Of a DNA stretch of 8,903 nt, positions 7,693-8,903 are shown piece after piece. The stretch is from Betaproteobacteria bacterium. GTDB taxonomy: Bacteria > Pseudomonadota > Gammaproteobacteria > Burkholderiales > SG8-39. Under the pieces are notes generated by a model that saw only the letters and a list, made by a program, of their open reading frames with translations, did no database searches and was not told the DNA's origin. The translations under genes were made by a program, and so were the position numbers. The stretch is from positions 1 through 8,903 of the forward strand of contig JAEKLK010000007.1 of assembly GCA_019509895.1 (NCBI GenBank). The letters run 5' to 3'. Position 1 is the stretch's first letter; every line of letters begins with the position of its first letter.

Positions 7693-7758
7693 CTACAGGG
7701 CCCGAGAGGCCTCGCGCGCCGCGGCAAACGACCGGTGGTGGCACCGGACTGCGAACAT
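7693..7758 (-). CDS. Candidate 21-residue leader peptide upstream of livH
   Basis: A short ORF from ATG 7758 to TAG 7695-7693. It begins MFAVRCHHRSF and ends EASRAL, with five arginines, two adjacent histidines and one cysteine, and no membrane segment or signal peptide. Its ATG is preceded by an excellent AAGGAGGAGGA site, whereas livH has none. It is in the same frame as livH, and the stop is followed by CCG and then the livH ATG. This layout suggests a translated leader that couples, and possibly regulates, expression of the transporter operon. Alternatively, the TAG could interrupt what was once an N-terminal extension of livH, but the peptide does not look like a LivH N-terminus and ATG 7689 gives the normal protein. 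Function is inferred only from position. Confidence 0.5.
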   Translation of the reverse strand: MFAVRCHHRSFAAAREASRAL

Positions 7759-7856
7759 GCAAGTCCTCCTCCTTCTTTTAGGGTGCCTTGTTTCCATCGG
7801 GTTTGTAAATAGACGTTCGACGTTGTGACCGGCGAGTTCTCACGCACCCACCTGCG
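7759..7856 (-). promoter_or_regulatory. Probable promoter/regulatory region of the liv operon
   Basis: The 98 nt between the stop of the Cache protein gene and the leader ATG include an unusually AT-rich stretch for this genome (around 7774-7810: TTTACAAAC, GGAAACAAGG and CTAAAAGAAGG on the minus strand). A direct repeat AACGTC-G-AACGTC lies at 7812-7824. TTTACA could be a -35 element, but no -10 at a proper distance is evident, so no sigma-70 boxes are assigned. The operon might also be co-transcribed from upstream with the Cache gene. Confidence 0.35.
7764..7774 (-). promoter_or_regulatory. Strong Shine-Dalgarno site of the leader ORF
   Basis: On the minus strand it reads AAGGAGGAGGA, a near-perfect anti-16S complement placed 5 nt before the ATG at 7758. 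It is the strongest ribosome binding site in the window and does not serve livH directly, whose ATG lies about 75 nt downstream. Confidence 0.7.
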
Positions 7857-8801
7857 CTACGAAGCGCGGCGATAGTCCGCCGTCACCCGGCCGGCGAGCT
7901 TCAGCGCGACGATCACGGTGATCACCAGCGCGACGGTGCCACAGGTGAGCAGCACGATGAGCACTCGCCACGCCGGGCCGTCGATCACGCGCTGCGGAAT
8001 CGCGACTGCCAAGGTCCATCCGGTGCGCGCCGAGATGACAGAGGTCGCGTAGATCGCCTGGCCGTCGAGCGTCCCGGCGTTGAAAGAGCCGGCGGAAACG
8101 CCCTGCAGCGCCGCGTGCACGCTGGAGGAGCTCGGCGTCGAGGGCGGCACGCGTGCAATGAACTGCTTGTTGGAGTCGAGGAGCGCCACCATCCAATCGG
8201 TCGGCGGCTGCTGCTCGCGCAGCATGCTTTCGAACCACTCGAGCCGGTGCGGCGCCGAGATCACGTAACGGACTGCCCCGTTATTCACCACCGGCACGCG
8301 CACGCGCACCGCGGCCACGCCAATCGCCGGCCCAATCGCGACGTTGCCGTAGGTAGTGATGCCTTCCTTCGCGGCGGTATAGAAGGTCGCCAGATCGGTA
8401 TACACGCGCGCGCGGGTGCCGAAAGGCCAGACCGCCTCGGCCAGGTTTTCACCCTCGACCGAGGCGAGACTGATGTTGGTCAACTGGGGCTGGGTCGTGA
8501 GAAAGCGGCGCGACTCCTCGTGGAACGCCTTGAGATCGCCGCCCGCGAGTCTCGCCGAGCCGGCGAGAGCGCGCAATGCGGCCTCCGAGCCGGCGACAGC
8601 GGTATCCACCGCGGTGACCATGGCGAGCATGCGCCCGGTCGCTTCCTGCCGCGCCGTCTCGCGCCTTTGCTGAACGAGAAACGCGCCGAAGGCGATGGCC
8701 AGCGCGACTAGCGGCACGGTCGCGACCAGGAGAAGCACGTAGAGCTTGGAGCGAAGCGTCAGAGACCGTCCCTGTTTCGCGGCGTGCGCCGCGCTGGCCA
8801 T
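7857..8801 (-). CDS. Membrane-anchored Cache-like sensory protein without a visible output domain
   Basis: A 314-residue protein with an N-terminal membrane helix (about 21-43), a large extracytoplasmic domain (about 44-275) and a second helix (about 278-301). The outer domain has the look of a double Cache/PDC ligand sensor: a long helix (AVDTAVAGSEAALRALA), then FHEESRRFLTTQPQLTNISL, WPFGTRARVYTD with YGNVAIGPAIGVAAVRVRVP (151-170), WMVALLDSNKQFIARVP (203-219) and a final GWTLAVAIPQRVID (261-274). In relatives such a module is normally followed by HAMP and histidine kinase, GGDEF or chemotaxis domains. Here the chain stops 13 residues after the second helix (GRVTADYRRAS). The sequence beyond the TAG in the same frame shows no kinase-like features. 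It is either a truncated sensor or a stand-alone sensing subunit. The ATG at 8801 has no clear ribosome site. It lies 98 nt upstream of the liv leader on the same strand, so a link to the transporter's ligand is plausible but unproven. Confidence 0.75.
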   Translation of the reverse strand: MASAAHAAKQGRSLTLRSKLYVLLLVATVPLVALAIAFGAFLVQQRRETARQEATGRMLAMVTAVDTAVAGSEAALRALAGSARLAGGDLKAFHEESRRFLTTQPQLTNISLASVEGENLAEAVWPFGTRARVYTDLATFYTAAKEGITTYGNVAIGPAIGVAAVRVRVPVVNNGAVRYVISAPHRLEWFESMLREQQPPTDWMVALLDSNKQFIARVPPSTPSSSSVHAALQGVSAGSFNAGTLDGQAIYATSVISARTGWTLAVAIPQRVIDGPAWRVLIVLLTCGTVALVITVIVALKLAGRVTADYRRAS

Positions 8802-8835
8802 CTTACGCGGTTGCCGCGCTCACTATCATTAGCCG

Positions 8836-8903
8836 ATGTCAGTGATCCTGCAGTCGGCCAACGTGGTGCGGGTGCGCGAAGCGCTTGCCACGGCCGGCAT
8901 TGC
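8836..8903 (+). CDS. N-terminus of a divergent gene, cut by right edge (possibly YbaK-like deacylase)
   Basis: ATG at 8836 opens 22 complete codons without a stop before the window ends. The peptide starts MSVILQSANVVRVREALA and continues TAGI. It is divergent from the Cache protein gene, with 34 nt between the two starts. The pattern of serine followed by RVxEALAxAGI resembles the beginning of YbaK/EbsC-type aminoacyl-tRNA deacylases, but 22 residues are too few to identify a family, so this is a guess. No strong ribosome binding site is visible upstream. Confidence 0.45.
   Translation, partial: MSVILQSANVVRVREALATAGI

Noticed and set aside
5879..7762. LivM read as a 627-residue fusion with an upstream domain
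   Set aside because: The upstream half is livH translated in the wrong frame; the true LivM starts at 6829.
7656..7847. 63-codon minus-strand frame continuing after the stop of the Cache gene
   Set aside because: It has no HAMP or kinase-like features and overlaps the leader ORF and the livH start in another frame, so it does not support a simple nonsense mutation of a longer sensor.

Overview
The window is a GC-rich, gene-dense stretch of a bacterial chromosome, most likely from a betaproteobacterium (Burkholderiales-like). That guess rests on base composition, the alanine- and arginine-rich proteins, and the presence of a Liv-type ABC operon, a RidA-family protein and a PaaK-type ligase; it is not a firm identification.

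Layout from left to right: (1) 1-1060, minus strand: a phenylacetate-CoA ligase-like gene, broken by an internal deletion and frameshift that removes the expected ATP-binding loop, and running off the left edge. (2) 1101-1955, plus strand: an EamA/DMT-family membrane permease, divergent from the broken ligase. (3) 1962-7758, minus strand: a compact operon transcribed right to left. It starts with a candidate 21-codon leader ORF, followed by livH, livM, livG, livF, a periplasmic binding protein and a three-domain RidA protein. The five junctions from livH to the binding protein overlap or nearly abut. The permease and the RidA gene converge with only 6 bp between their stop codons. (4) 7857-8801, minus strand: a membrane-anchored, Cache-like sensory protein that ends just after its second membrane helix, with no visible output domain. 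(5) 8836-8903, plus strand: the first 22 codons of a divergent gene, cut by the right edge.

How the genes fit together (inference): the Liv-type transporter imports an unidentified small solute, probably an amino acid, amide or related carboxylate. The triple RidA protein is made from the same transcript and probably handles a reactive imine/enamine or related intermediate of that solute's metabolism. The Cache protein just upstream could once have sensed the same ligand. The ligase would suit aromatic or aryl-acid catabolism, but appears inactive here.

The most unusual items are the single-chain triple RidA protein with its three equivalent arginines exactly 142 residues apart, and the leader ORF that has a strong ribosome binding site and ends 3 nt before livH in the same frame. 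The precise P-loop-removing deletion in the ligase gene and the sensor lacking a transmitter also merit a second look. I saw no tRNA, rRNA, CRISPR array, insertion sequence or attachment site.
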